Origin: JBBRVW01 sp038246545
GTDB lineage: Bacteria > Actinomycetota > Actinomycetes > JACCUZ01
Direction: 5' to 3'
Assembly: GCA_038246545.1 (NCBI GenBank)
Contig: JBBRVW010000035.1
Coordinates: 1-51,654, forward strand
Length of the DNA stretch: 51,654 bases
Part shown: positions 38,220 through 47,379 of the stretch, piece after piece
Numbering within the stretch: position 1 is the stretch's first letter
Layout: each line of letters opens with the position of its first letter
Notes under the pieces: model-generated
The model's input: the letters and a program-made list of their open reading frames with translations, nothing else
The model's database searches: none
Told to the model about the DNA's origin: nothing
Position numbers and translations under genes: made by a program

Positions 38220-39358
38220 CCGCAGCCGGTGCCGGCCCACGGCATCGGACCACCGCGTATCGGCCGGTCGAGCGTGACCCGGGCCTCGTTGTCGCGCAGC
38301 CTCGGCTCGTAGTGGGCGAAGAACACCTTCCCCACCAGGTCGCGTCTGCTCCGGACACCTGTCTTGTCGAAGATCCCCTTGAGGTGCTGCTGCACGGTGT
38401 GCACCGACACGACGAGCTCGAGGGCGATCTCTGCGGTCGAGCTGCCCTGGAGGACCAGGCGCGTCACGTCCTGTTCCCGCTCGGTGAGGCCGTAGGCAGC
38501 CATGAGCAGGCCGGTGATCCGTGCTGGGTGCGCGGGCTCGACGATCACCGCCACCCGGGCGTCCCGGCCGGGATCGAGCACCGCGCCGTGCAGGACGACC
38601 CACCTCCCCGAGCGGGTCAGGACCCGGGCGGTCGCGACCTCCGGGGGCTCCCCGTCGAGGTCGGCGCGCAACGCCCGCCCGGCGACCGAGAGGACCGATG
38701 TGGGCAGCCTGCCGTCCTCGGCGCCCGGTAGCTCGTCGAGCCAGTCCTGGGTGCCGGGCGTCGACGACTCGACCTGCCAGTCCCTCGTCAGGACGAGCAG
38801 CCCCGGGCCCCGCGGGTCGTCGGGGTCGGTGGCCTCCCCGAAGAGCAGCGCACGCCTGGCCCCGTCGGCCAGCGCGGGCGCCATCTGCCGGACGGCGTCC
38901 TGCTCCCGCTCGTCGAAGAGCGGCCGACCGGGCTCCCGGTACAGGCTCAGGCTCGCCCAGGTCACGCCGGACCTGCTGCGCAGTGCGGCGACCAGCTCCT
39001 GGTCGGCGCCCAGCCTGGCGTTCGCCTGCCACCGAGGGCTGCTCGAGGGGTCGCCTCCGGTGGCGCCGTGCAGGGTGGAGACACCGGACGTGCTGCGCGC
39101 CACCGACGTGATCTGGTTGACGTCGTCCTCGTAGTACTCGGCGGCGAGGGAGTCCCGGGGCAGCTCGGGCATCCACGGGTTGTAGTGGCTGGTGATGAGC
39201 AGCGACGCCGGGTCGACGGTGAACCAGCACGGGAAGGTGAAGTGCGGCACCGTCCCGCGCAGGACGTCCGAGACCTCGTCCCAGAACGTCACGAGGCTGC
39301 GCGGCTCGACCGCGAGCCGCTCGACCTTCGCGACAGCGGCCTGGACGGCGTCGGTCAC
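38189..39358 (-). CDS. LuxR-family transcriptional regulator
   Basis: 389 residues. The N-terminal two-thirds look like a GAF-type sensor (FWDEVSDVLRGTVPHFTFPCWFTVD; LFDEREQDAVRQMAPALADGARRALLFGE). The C-terminal LuxR helix-turn-helix (about 310-370) reads YGLTEREQDVTRLVLQGSSTAEIALELVVSVHTVQQHLKGIFDKTGVRSRRDLV, cited for its residue pattern. GTG at 39358 is chosen because further upstream the frame is antisense to the cupin gene. It diverges from the cupin gene 109 bp away, the likely target. Confidence 0.85.
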   Translation of the reverse strand: MTDAVQAAVAKVERLAVEPRSLVTFWDEVSDVLRGTVPHFTFPCWFTVDPASLLITSHYNPWMPELPRDSLAAEYYEDDVNQITSVARSTSGVSTLHGATGGDPSSSPRWQANARLGADQELVAALRSRSGVTWASLSLYREPGRPLFDEREQDAVRQMAPALADGARRALLFGEATDPDDPRGPGLLVLTRDWQVESSTPGTQDWLDELPGAEDGRLPTSVLSVAGRALRADLDGEPPEVATARVLTRSGRWVVLHGAVLDPGRDARVAVIVEPAHPARITGLLMAAYGLTEREQDVTRLVLQGSSTAEIALELVVSVHTVQQHLKGIFDKTGVRSRRDLVGKVFFAHYEPRLRDNEARVTLDRPIRGGPMPWAGTGCGQAAVRATTA

Positions 39359-39432
39359 ACACCGACGGTCCCACGACGACCGCCCGGGGGGAACACCACC
39401 TTTCTGGGATTCCGGCAGGCCACGCCGCCTCC

Positions 39433-39438
39433 TAGCGT
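39433..39438 (+). promoter_or_regulatory. -10 hexamer for cupin gene
   Basis: TAGCGT in the LuxR/cupin divergent region, 29 bases before the cupin ATG, with GAGGAGG between. Confidence 0.45.
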
Positions 39439-39467
39439 CTGGTCCGTCAGCCGACGAGGAGGCCGCG

Positions 39468-39962
39468 ATGTCCGGGAGCACCGTCAACGACCAGGTCCTG
39501 CGAGCGGGGGAGGGGGAGAGGTCGAGGCTCGGCGGCGTCGAGGACGTCTTCCTGCTCTCCGCCGCCGACACGGGTGGACGCTTCGCCGTCGTGATGCACA
39601 TCTTCGAGCCGCGCGCGCTCGCGGCGCCGATGCACCGGCACCACCGCGAGGACGAGTGGAGCTACGTGCTGGCCGGACGCCTCGGTGCGGTCGTCGACGG
39701 GCTCGAGGTCGAGGCCGGACCCGGCGACCTGCTGGTCAAGCCACGGGGCCAGTGGCACACCTTCTGGAATGCCGGTGACGAGGAGGCCCGGTGTCTCGAG
39801 CTGATCGGTCCGGCCGGGCTGGAGGAGCTGTTCCGCTCGTTCAGCGGGCTGGCCGCCGAGCCGGATGCCGAGCAGCTGGCGGCGATGGCCGGCCGATACG
39901 GCTGCGACGTGGACTTCCCGGCGACCGGACCGGTCGTCGAGCGACACCGACTGAACTTCTGA
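39468..39962 (+). CDS. Single-domain cupin protein
   Basis: 164 residues with one cupin barrel. Motif 1 is MHRHHREDEWSYVLAGRLG (metal ligands H-x-H and E). Motif 2 is GPGDLLVKPRGQWHTFWNAG with the last His ligand. ATG behind GAGGAGG. Cupins range from dioxygenases to small-molecule binders; the reaction cannot be named. Divergent from a LuxR-type regulator that probably controls it, and followed at 6 bp by a small hypothetical gene. Confidence 0.88.
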   Translation: MSGSTVNDQVLRAGEGERSRLGGVEDVFLLSAADTGGRFAVVMHIFEPRALAAPMHRHHREDEWSYVLAGRLGAVVDGLEVEAGPGDLLVKPRGQWHTFWNAGDEEARCLELIGPAGLEELFRSFSGLAAEPDAEQLAAMAGRYGCDVDFPATGPVVERHRLNF

Positions 39963-39968
39963 CCCGAC

Positions 39969-40277
39969 ATGGCGGCCCGATCGCCGGGCGAGCTCGTCGA
40001 GCTCGTCGAGGACGCGGTCCTGCTCGGAGACCGCGATGCCATGGCGGGCCTCGTCGAGCCCGGCGCGCCCCTGCTGTCGCGCACCGGCGTCGTCGCGGCC
40101 GGTGATCCCGTGGAGCTGCTGGCCGACGTCGCACCGGCCAGCTGCGGCCCCGCCACCGGGAACGGGCTGGCCGTCTACCTGAGCGCCGCCGGGTCAGCTG
40201 TCCTGGTGGCTCGTCGTGACCCGGTCGTGGGCTGGCGGGTGGCCGCCGTGGTCCGGTGCGACCAGGCTCGCCCCTGA
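39969..40277 (+). CDS. Small hypothetical protein
   Basis: 102 residues. The sequence SPGELVELVEDAVLLGDRDAMAGLVEPGAPLLSRTG and GNGLAVYLSAAGSAVLVARRD suggests an NTF2/SnoaL-like small alpha-beta fold, but I do not recognise a family. ATG six bases after the cupin stop makes it a likely operon partner. It ends just before the ARG boxes of argC. Confidence 0.6.
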   Translation: MAARSPGELVELVEDAVLLGDRDAMAGLVEPGAPLLSRTGVVAAGDPVELLADVAPASCGPATGNGLAVYLSAAGSAVLVARRDPVVGWRVAAVVRCDQARP

Positions 40278-40279
40278 CT

Positions 40280-40313
40280 TGCATGAACATGCAGGGTGCT
40301 GCATCATCATGCG
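40280..40313 (+). promoter_or_regulatory. Tandem ARG boxes overlapping argC start
   Basis: Two palindromes, TGCATGAACATGCA (40280-40293) and TGCATCATCATGCG (40300-40313), lie with centres exactly 20 bp apart, about two helical turns. This is the layout bound by hexameric ArgR. The second box covers the argC ATG (40309). It implies arginine-dependent repression of the whole cluster by the argR product. Confidence 0.75.
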
Positions 40314-41346
40314 AGTGGGACGCACTGCAGCGGTCGCGGGAGCGAGCGGCTACGCCGGGGGCGAGCTGCTCCGGCTCCTGCTGAGCCATCCCGGCCTGGG
40401 CGTCGGCCCGGTGGCTGGCGGCTCGTCCGCGGGCCGGGCGGTGACCGAGCTGCACCCGCAGCTGCCGCAGCTGGCCGGGCAGCTCTTCGCCCCGACCGAC
40501 GCGGCGACGCTCGCCGACGCCGACCTGGTGTTCCTCGCCCTCCCGCACGGGCAGTCCGCCGCGCTGGTCGCGCAGCTGCCGCCGGACCTGCCGGTCGTCG
40601 ACCTCGGCGCCGACTTCCGGCTCTCCAGCGGCGCCGCCTGGACGACCTACTACGGCGGCGAGCACGCCGGCACCTGGCCCTACGGCCTCCCCGAGCTGCC
40701 CGGCGCGCGGGGGGCTCTGGCCGGTGCGAGCCGGGTCGCCAACCCGGGCTGCTACGCCACGACGGTCGCGCTCGCGCTGGCACCGCTGCTCGGCGCCGGG
40801 CTGGTCGAGCCCGACGACGTCGTCGTGGTCGCCGCGTCCGGGACGTCCGGCGCCGGCCGGGCCGCGAAGCCGCACCTGCTCGGCTCCGAGGTCATGGGCG
40901 CGCTGTCGGCCTACCGGGTCGGCGGCACCCACCAGCACACGCCGGAGATGGAGCAGTCGCTGGGCGGCGCGGCCGGCACGGGCGTCACCCTGTCCTTCAC
41001 CCCGGTGCTCGCCCCGATGCCGCGCGGCATCCTGGCGACCTGCACGGCGGTGCTGGCGGACGGCACAACCGGGGCCGGGCTGCGCGAGGCGCTGCACGCG
41101 GCCTACGACGACGAGCCGTTCGTCCACGTCCTGCCCGAGGGGCAGTGGCCGACCACCGCGGCGACGCTCGGCTCCAACAGCGTGCACCTACAGGTCGCTG
41201 CCGACACCCACAGCGGACGCGCCGTCGTCGTGGCAGTGCTCGACAACCTGGTCAAGGGCGCAGCCGGTCAGGCCGTCCAGAACGCCAACCTGGTCCTCGG
41301 TCTCGACGAGACCGCGGGCCTCCCCGTCGCCGGGATCGCGCCGTGA
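40309..41346 (+). CDS. argC: N-acetyl-gamma-glutamyl-phosphate reductase
   Basis: 345 residues, NADPH-dependent third step of arginine synthesis. Rossmann motif VAGASGYAGGELLRLLLSHP, active-site Cys in VANPGCYATTVALAL, and HQHTPEMEQ with the catalytic His. ATG at 40309 lies inside the second ARG box; GTG at 40315 is an alternative. First gene of the arg operon; it overlaps argJ by GTGA. Confidence 0.96.
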   Translation: MRVGRTAAVAGASGYAGGELLRLLLSHPGLGVGPVAGGSSAGRAVTELHPQLPQLAGQLFAPTDAATLADADLVFLALPHGQSAALVAQLPPDLPVVDLGADFRLSSGAAWTTYYGGEHAGTWPYGLPELPGARGALAGASRVANPGCYATTVALALAPLLGAGLVEPDDVVVVAASGTSGAGRAAKPHLLGSEVMGALSAYRVGGTHQHTPEMEQSLGGAAGTGVTLSFTPVLAPMPRGILATCTAVLADGTTGAGLREALHAAYDDEPFVHVLPEGQWPTTAATLGSNSVHLQVAADTHSGRAVVVAVLDNLVKGAAGQAVQNANLVLGLDETAGLPVAGIAP

Positions 41347-42494
41347 GCGTCACGGCGGCGCACGGCTTCCGGGCGGCCGGCGTCTCCGCCGGCCTGAAGT
41401 CCGGGGGGATGCTCGACATCGCCCTCGTGGTCAACGACGGGCCGGCGCCCGCGGGCGCCGGCGTGTTCACTGCCAACCGGGTCAAGGCGGCTCCGGTCGT
41501 GTGGACCCAGCAGGTCGTGCGTGACGGACGGGTCGATGCGGTCGTCCTGAACTCCGGCGGGGCCAACGCGTGCACCGGGCCGGCCGGCTTCCAGGACACC
41601 CACGCCACCGCGGAGCGGGCCGCGATGGCCCTCGGGGTGGCGGCCGGCGACGTCGCGGTCTGCTCCACCGGCCTCATCGGCGAGCGGCTGCCGGTCGACC
41701 GGCTGCTCGCCGGTGTCGCCGCCGCCGTCCCGCTTCTCGCGGTCTCCGGGGCCGACGACGCCGCCCGGGCGATCATGACGACCGACAGTGTGCCCAAGCA
41801 GTCGGTCGCGGTCGGGGCCGGTTTCCTGGTCGGCGGGATGGCCAAGGGTGCCGGCATGCTCGCTCCCGGACTGGCGACGATGCTCGCCGTGATCACCACC
41901 GACGCGGTCGCGGGGCCGGCTGTGCTGGACTCCGTCCTGAGACAGGCCACCGGCACGTCGTTCGACCGGGTCGACTCCGACGGCTGCATGTCCACCAACG
42001 ACACGGTCCTGCTGCTGGCCTCCGGTGCGGCCGGCGTGACTCCGACCCGCGAGCAGCTGCTCGAGGCAGTCGAGGTCGTGTGCGCCGACCTGGCGCGCCA
42101 GCTCGTCGACGACGCCGAGGGGTCGTCCAAGTCGATCGCCGTCCAGGTCGTGCGAGCTGCCTCCGTCGCCGACGCTGTGGTCGTCGCCCGGTCGGTCGCG
42201 CGCAGCAACCTGCTCAAGTGCGCCATCCATGGCGAGGACCCCAACTGGGGCCGGGTGCTCAGCGCCGTCGGCACCACGGATGCCACCTTCGAGCCCGAGC
42301 ACCTGGCCGTGGCGCTCAACGGCGTCTGGGTGTGCCGGGACGGCGCTGCGGCCGAGGACCGCGCGACGTGCGACCTGTCCGCGCGCGAGGTGACCATCAC
42401 CGTCGACCTCGGTGCCGGCGAGCACGAGGCGACGGTGTGGACCAACGACCTCACCGCGGCCTACGTCCACGAGAACTCGGCCTACGCGACATGA
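41343..42494 (+). CDS. argJ: Glutamate N-acetyltransferase / ornithine acetyltransferase
   Basis: 383 residues. Transfers the acetyl group from N-acetylornithine to glutamate, recycling it. The autoproteolysis and nucleophile site is A178-T179 (LATMLAVITTDA). Other family segments: LKSGGMLDIALV, VLNSGGANACTG and IHGEDPNWGRVL. Its presence makes argE unnecessary. Starts and ends in 4-base overlaps with argC and argB. Mono- or bifunctionality cannot be decided here. Confidence 0.96.
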   Translation: MSVTAAHGFRAAGVSAGLKSGGMLDIALVVNDGPAPAGAGVFTANRVKAAPVVWTQQVVRDGRVDAVVLNSGGANACTGPAGFQDTHATAERAAMALGVAAGDVAVCSTGLIGERLPVDRLLAGVAAAVPLLAVSGADDAARAIMTTDSVPKQSVAVGAGFLVGGMAKGAGMLAPGLATMLAVITTDAVAGPAVLDSVLRQATGTSFDRVDSDGCMSTNDTVLLLASGAAGVTPTREQLLEAVEVVCADLARQLVDDAEGSSKSIAVQVVRAASVADAVVVARSVARSNLLKCAIHGEDPNWGRVLSAVGTTDATFEPEHLAVALNGVWVCRDGAAAEDRATCDLSAREVTITVDLGAGEHEATVWTNDLTAAYVHENSAYAT

Positions 42495-43465
42495 GCCTCG
42501 ACATGAGCGACCTCGACCCACGCCGCACCGAGCCGAGCGGCACCGTCGTGCCCGAGAGCGCCGGCAGCCGGCGGGCCGCAGCACTGGCGAAGGCCGGCGT
42601 CCTCGTCGACGCGCTCCCGTGGCTGGCGCGGTTCCACGGCCGCACCGTGGTGGTGAAGCTCGGCGGGAACGCCCTGACGGCAGGATCCGACACCTCGTTG
42701 ATGCGTTCGTTCGCCGAGGACGTCGTCTTCCTGCGGTACGCCGGGTTGCGGCCCGTCGTCGTCCACGGCGGCGGCCCACAGATCACCCGGCAGCTGGAGA
42801 AGCTCGGCATCGAGAGCGTGTTCCAGTCCGGCCACCGCGTCACGACGCCCGAGGCGATGGACGTCGTCCGGATGGTGCTCGTCGGCCAGGTGCAGCGGGA
42901 GATCGTCGGCCTGGTCAACCAGCACGGCCCGTTCGCGGTCGGCCTGTCCGGTGAGGACGCGCACCTCTTCACGGCCGAGCAGCGGCTCCTCGAGGTCGAC
43001 GGGGAGAAGGTCGACCTCGGTCTCGTCGGCGACGTCGTCGACGTCGACCCCGGCGTCGTGCAGGGGCTGGTGGCCGATGGCCGGATCCCGGTGGTGTCCA
43101 GTATCGCCCGAGGCACGGGCGGCGAGGTCTACAACGTCAACGCCGACACCGCTGCCGCCGCGCTCGCGGTCGCGCTCAAGGCCGAGAAGCTCGTCGTGCT
43201 CACCGACGTCGAAGGCCTCTACGCCGACTGGCCCACTGACGGGAGCAGGCCCTCCGCCGACGACGTCGTGTCGAGCATCACCGCCGACGACCTCGAGGCG
43301 CTGCTGCCGTCGCTGTCCAGCGGGATGATCCCGAAGATGGACGCCTGCCTCCGGGCCGTGCGCGGCGGGGTGCCCAAGGCGCACGTCATCGACGGCCGGG
43401 TGCCGCACGCGCTCCTCGTCGAGGTCTTCACCGACGAGGGCGTCGGGACGGAGGTGCACCCATGA
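42491..43465 (+). CDS. argB: Acetylglutamate kinase
   Basis: 324 residues, amino-acid-kinase fold; phosphorylates N-acetylglutamate, usually the arginine-feedback step. Motifs VVVKLGGNAL, VVVHGGGPQITRQLEKLGI, FQSGHRVTTPEAMDVV, YNVNADTAAAALA and SSGMIPKMDACLRAV. About 25 extra residues precede the core; ATG at 42491 overlaps the argJ stop (ATGA), ATG at 42503 is an alternative. Confidence 0.96.
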   Translation: MSLDMSDLDPRRTEPSGTVVPESAGSRRAAALAKAGVLVDALPWLARFHGRTVVVKLGGNALTAGSDTSLMRSFAEDVVFLRYAGLRPVVVHGGGPQITRQLEKLGIESVFQSGHRVTTPEAMDVVRMVLVGQVQREIVGLVNQHGPFAVGLSGEDAHLFTAEQRLLEVDGEKVDLGLVGDVVDVDPGVVQGLVADGRIPVVSSIARGTGGEVYNVNADTAAAALAVALKAEKLVVLTDVEGLYADWPTDGSRPSADDVVSSITADDLEALLPSLSSGMIPKMDACLRAVRGGVPKAHVIDGRVPHALLVEVFTDEGVGTEVHP

Positions 43466-44652
43466 GTCGCTGGGGCGACGTGATGGTCCCGTCGTACGGC
43501 GAGCCGACGCTGACCCTCGTCCGCGGTGACGGCGCGACGGTCTGGGACGACGACGGCAATGCCTACGTCGACCTGGTCGCGGGCATCGCCGTCAACGCGC
43601 TCGGGCACGCCCACCCGGCCGTCGTCGAGGCCGTGACGCGGCAGGTCGCGACCCTCGGCCACACCTCGAACCTCGTCGCCAACGAGCCGTCGATGCGGCT
43701 CGGCGAGCGGCTGCTCGCCCTCAGCGGCCGCGACGGCCGGGTCTTCTTCGCCTCCTCCGGCGCGGAGGCCAACGAGGCGGCCTTCAAGATTGCGCGGCGC
43801 ACCGGCCGGCCGGCCGTCGTCGCCGCCGAGGGCGGCTTCCACGGGCGCACGATGGGCGCCCTCGCGCTCACCGGCCAGAAGGCGAAGCGGGCGCCCTTCG
43901 AGCCGCTGCCCGACGGCGTCTCCTTCGTGCCCTACGGCGACAGCGCGGCGCTCACGTCGGCGGTCGGGTCCTGGACCGCTGCCGTCTTCCTCGAGCCGGT
44001 GCTCGGCGAGGGCGGTGTGGTCCCGGCGCCGGAGGGCTACCTGGAGTCGGCCCGCCAGGCGACCCGCGACGCCGGCGCCCTGCTGGTGCTCGACGAGGTG
44101 CAGACGGGGATCGGCCGGACCGGTGCGTGGTTCGCGCACCAGACCGTCGGCGTCGAGCCGGACGTCCTCACCCTCGCCAAGGGGCTCGGCGGCGGCCTGC
44201 CGGTCAGCGCCTGCCTCGCGTTCGGTGACGCGGCGACCCTGCTCCGCCCCGGCATGCACGGCACCACGTTCGGTGGCAACCCGGTCTCGTGCGCGGCAGC
44301 GCTCGCGGTCCTCGACACCATCGAGGCCGACGGCCTGCTGGAGCGCGCGGCCGCTCTCGGCAAGACCCTGTCCGCCGGCATCAGCGCGATCGAGCACCCG
44401 CTGGTCGCCGGCGTCCGTGGCGCCGGGCTGATGCTCGGTGTGGTCCTGACCGCCCCCGTCGCCGCGGCGGTCGAGGCCGCGGCGCGCACCCACGGGTTCC
44501 TCGTCAACGCGGTCGCGCCCGATGTCGTCCGGCTGGTGCCGCCGCTCGTCCTCACCGACACGCAGGCCGAGTCGTTCCTCGCCATGCTTCCCGCAGTCCT
44601 CGACGCCGTTACGGTCCGCACGACCGGCAACGACGGAAGGGACGACACGTGA
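43462..44652 (+). CDS. argD: Acetylornithine aminotransferase
   Basis: 396 residues, class III PLP aminotransferase. PLP lysine is K240 (LTLAKGLGGGLP), with FFASSGAEANEAAFKIAR and LLVLDEVQTGIGRTG. Converts N-acetylglutamate semialdehyde to N-acetylornithine. ATG overlapping the argB stop; its own stop overlaps argF. Confidence 0.97.
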   Translation: MSRWGDVMVPSYGEPTLTLVRGDGATVWDDDGNAYVDLVAGIAVNALGHAHPAVVEAVTRQVATLGHTSNLVANEPSMRLGERLLALSGRDGRVFFASSGAEANEAAFKIARRTGRPAVVAAEGGFHGRTMGALALTGQKAKRAPFEPLPDGVSFVPYGDSAALTSAVGSWTAAVFLEPVLGEGGVVPAPEGYLESARQATRDAGALLVLDEVQTGIGRTGAWFAHQTVGVEPDVLTLAKGLGGGLPVSACLAFGDAATLLRPGMHGTTFGGNPVSCAAALAVLDTIEADGLLERAAALGKTLSAGISAIEHPLVAGVRGAGLMLGVVLTAPVAAAVEAAARTHGFLVNAVAPDVVRLVPPLVLTDTQAESFLAMLPAVLDAVTVRTTGNDGRDDT

Positions 44653-45581
44653 GCAGCCCGAGGCACTTCCTGCGCGACGACGACCTCACCCCCGACGAGC
44701 TCGTCGAGGTGCTCGACCTCGCCGACCGGATGAAGGCCGACCGGCTCGGCCTGCAGCCGCTCGCCGGGCCGAAGGCGGTCGCCGTCCTCTTCGACAAGCC
44801 GTCGACCCGCACCCGGGTCTCGTTCTCGGTCGGCATCGCCGAGCTCGGCGGCTACCCGCTGGTCATCGACGCGCAGTCCAGCCAGCTCGGTCGTGGCGAG
44901 CCCGTCGAGGACACCACCCGGGTCCTCGACCACCAGTGCTCCGCGATCGTGTGGCGCACCTTCGGCCAGGACCGCATCGAGGCGATGGCCTCGGTCAGCC
45001 GGGTGCCGGTGGTCAACGCGCTGACCGACGAGTTCCACCCCTGCCAGGTCCTCGCCGACCTGCAGACCGTCCGGGAGCACAAGAAGGCGCTCGCCGGCCT
45101 GACGCTGACCTACCTCGGTGACGGCGCCAACAACATGGCGCACTCCTACCTGCTCGGTGGCGCAGCCGCCGGCATGCATGTCCGGGTCGGCTCGCCCGAC
45201 GGCTTCGACCCCGACCCGGCCGTGCTGGCGCGGGCGAAAGAGATCGCCGCCGCCACCGGCGGTTCCGCCGAGGGGGTGCGCGACCCGCGCGCCGCCGCCG
45301 ACGGTGCCGACGTGCTCGCCACGGACACCTGGGTGTCGATGGGGCAGGAGGGCGAGTCCGGCGACCGCGCTGCGCCGTTCGTGCCGTACGCCGTCGACGA
45401 GGCGGCGCTGGCCCGTGCGGCCGACGGCGCGGTCGTGTTGCACTGCCTGCCGGCGTACCGCGGCAAGGAGATCGCCGCCTCGGTCATCGACGGTCCGCAG
45501 AGCGTTGTGTGGGACGAGGCCGAGAACCGGCTGCACGCCCAGAAGGCGCTGCTCGCCTGGCTGCTGGAGCGCTCGTCATGA
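44649..45581 (+). CDS. argF: Ornithine carbamoyltransferase
   Basis: 310 residues. Carbamoyl-phosphate loop FDKPSTRTRVSF, ornithine-side DEFHPCQVLADLQT and active-site VLHCLPAYRG. Makes citrulline from ornithine and carbamoyl phosphate. GTG start overlapping argD; ATGA overlap with argR. The assignment to the biosynthetic rather than catabolic enzyme rests on the cluster. Confidence 0.97.
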   Translation: MSSPRHFLRDDDLTPDELVEVLDLADRMKADRLGLQPLAGPKAVAVLFDKPSTRTRVSFSVGIAELGGYPLVIDAQSSQLGRGEPVEDTTRVLDHQCSAIVWRTFGQDRIEAMASVSRVPVVNALTDEFHPCQVLADLQTVREHKKALAGLTLTYLGDGANNMAHSYLLGGAAAGMHVRVGSPDGFDPDPAVLARAKEIAAATGGSAEGVRDPRAAADGADVLATDTWVSMGQEGESGDRAAPFVPYAVDEAALARAADGAVVLHCLPAYRGKEIAASVIDGPQSVVWDEAENRLHAQKALLAWLLERSS

Positions 45582-46084
45582 GCACCCTGGCGATGTCGAG
45601 GACCGCCCGGCACCGCCGGATCGTCGAGTTGCTCGAGACCCGGCGGGTGCGCTCGCAGGGCGAGCTCGTGGCCCTGCTCGGCGCCGACGGTCTCCGGGTC
45701 ACGCAGACCACCCTGTCCCGCGACCTCGACGAGCTCGGGGCCGTGAAGATCCGCGACGGCGGGGGGGACCTCGTCTACGCCGTGCCGGCCGAGGGCGGCG
45801 ACCCGACGCCGCGGCTGCCACCCCTCGACGGCGAGGCCGCCGGCCGGCTGTCGCGGCTTGCCGCCGAGCTGCTGGTGTCGGCCGACGCGTCGGCGAACCT
45901 CGTCGTGCTGCGCACGCCCCCCGGTGCCGCGCAGTTCCTCGCCAGCGCGCTGGACCGGGCCGCGTTGCCGGACGTGGTCGGCACGATCGCCGGCGACGAC
46001 ACCGTGATGGTGATCGCGCGCGACCCGCTCGGCGGCGAGACCCTCGCCGGCCGCCTGCTCGCCATGGCAGCACCGCACACCTGA
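45578..46084 (+). CDS. argR: Arginine repressor
   Basis: 168 residues. N-terminal winged helix RHRRIVELLETRRVRSQGELVALLGADGLRVTQTTLSRDLDELGAVK, cited for its SR-D recognition helix. The C-terminal arginine-binding oligomerisation domain has LRTPPGAAQFLASALDRA and GTIAGDDTVMVIARDP. It binds the ARG boxes before argC when arginine is plentiful. ATG overlaps argF by 4 bases. Confidence 0.97.
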   Translation: MSTLAMSRTARHRRIVELLETRRVRSQGELVALLGADGLRVTQTTLSRDLDELGAVKIRDGGGDLVYAVPAEGGDPTPRLPPLDGEAAGRLSRLAAELLVSADASANLVVLRTPPGAAQFLASALDRAALPDVVGTIAGDDTVMVIARDPLGGETLAGRLLAMAAPHT

Positions 46085-46120
46085 GACCTGAACACCCCGC
46101 ACCTGATCAAGGAGAACCCT

Positions 46121-47335
46121 GTGTCCGAGCGCGTCGTCCTCGCCTACTCCGGAGGCCTCGACACCTCCGTCGCCATCGGCTGGATCGCCGAGGAGACCGG
46201 GGCCGAGGTGATCGCCGTCGCGGCCGACGTGGGCCAGGGCGGCGAGAACCTCGACGAGATCCGTGAGCGAGCCCTCGCCTGCGGCGCCGTCGAGTCGCTG
46301 GTCCTCGACCTCAAGGACGAGTACGCCGAGCAGTACTGCATGCCGGCGCTCAGGGCGAACGCGCTCTACCTCGACCGCTACCCGCTGGTGTCGGCGCTGT
46401 CCCGGCCGGTGATCGTCAAGCACCTCGTCGAGGCGGCGCGCTACCACGGTGCCTCGATGGTGGCGCACGGCTGCACCGGCAAGGGCAACGACCAGGTCCG
46501 GTTCGAGGTCGGTATCGGTGCGCTGGCGCCGGACCTCACCGTGCTCGCGCCGGTGCGCGACTCCGGCATGACACGGGACAAGGCCATCTCCTTCGCGGAG
46601 GAGAAGGGCCTGCCGATCGACGTCTCGAAGAAGTCGCCGTACTCCATCGACCAGAACCTGTGGGGGCGGGCCGTCGAGACCGGTTTCCTCGAGGACATCT
46701 GGAACGCGCCGATCGAGGACGTTTACGACTACACGGCCGACCCCTCCGTGCCGCGCGACGCCGACGAGGTGGTGATCACCTTCGACAAGGGTGTCCCCGT
46801 AGCCATCGACGGCCGGCCGGTGACGCCGTTGCAGGCGGTGCTCGAGCTCAACAAGCGGGCCGGTGCGCAGGGCGTCGGGCGGCTCGACCTGGTCGAGGAC
46901 CGGCTGGTCGGCATCAAGAGCCGCGAGGTCTATGAGGCGCCGGGCGCCATCGCGCTCATCACGGCACACCAGGAGCTGGAGAACGTCACGGTCGAGCGCG
47001 ACCTGGCGCGGTTCAAGCGCACCGTCGACCAGCGGTGGGGCGAGCTGGTCTACGACGGCCTGTGGTTCTCGCCGCTGAAGCGGGCGCTGGACGTCTTCGT
47101 CGAGGAGGCCAACGCGCACGTGGGCGGTGACATCCGCCTGACCCTGCACGCCGGCAAGGCCGTGGTCACCGGGCGGCGCAGCACCTCCTCGCTCTACGAG
47201 TACGAGATGGCCACCTACGACTCCGGTGACCTGTTCGACCAGACCCTGGCCAAGGGCTTCGTCGAGCTGTGGGGGCTGCCGAGCAAGATGGCGTCGCGGC
47301 GCGACCATCGGCTCGGCGGCACGCCCGGCGAGTGA
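46121..47335 (+). CDS. argG: Argininosuccinate synthase
   Basis: 404 residues; joins citrulline and aspartate with ATP. N-type PP-loop LAYSGGLDTSVAIGW, GCTGKGNDQVRFE, and NLWGRAVETGFLEDIWNAP. GTG with AAGGAG seven bases upstream. It follows argR after a 36-bp gap in which no clear separate promoter or ARG box is seen, so read-through is likely. Confidence 0.97.
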   Translation: MSERVVLAYSGGLDTSVAIGWIAEETGAEVIAVAADVGQGGENLDEIRERALACGAVESLVLDLKDEYAEQYCMPALRANALYLDRYPLVSALSRPVIVKHLVEAARYHGASMVAHGCTGKGNDQVRFEVGIGALAPDLTVLAPVRDSGMTRDKAISFAEEKGLPIDVSKKSPYSIDQNLWGRAVETGFLEDIWNAPIEDVYDYTADPSVPRDADEVVITFDKGVPVAIDGRPVTPLQAVLELNKRAGAQGVGRLDLVEDRLVGIKSREVYEAPGAIALITAHQELENVTVERDLARFKRTVDQRWGELVYDGLWFSPLKRALDVFVEEANAHVGGDIRLTLHAGKAVVTGRRSTSSLYEYEMATYDSGDLFDQTLAKGFVELWGLPSKMASRRDHRLGGTPGE

Positions 47336-47379
47336 CACCCCCGACGACCGGGGCTGCCGTGGGGGAGGAAGATCAAGGT

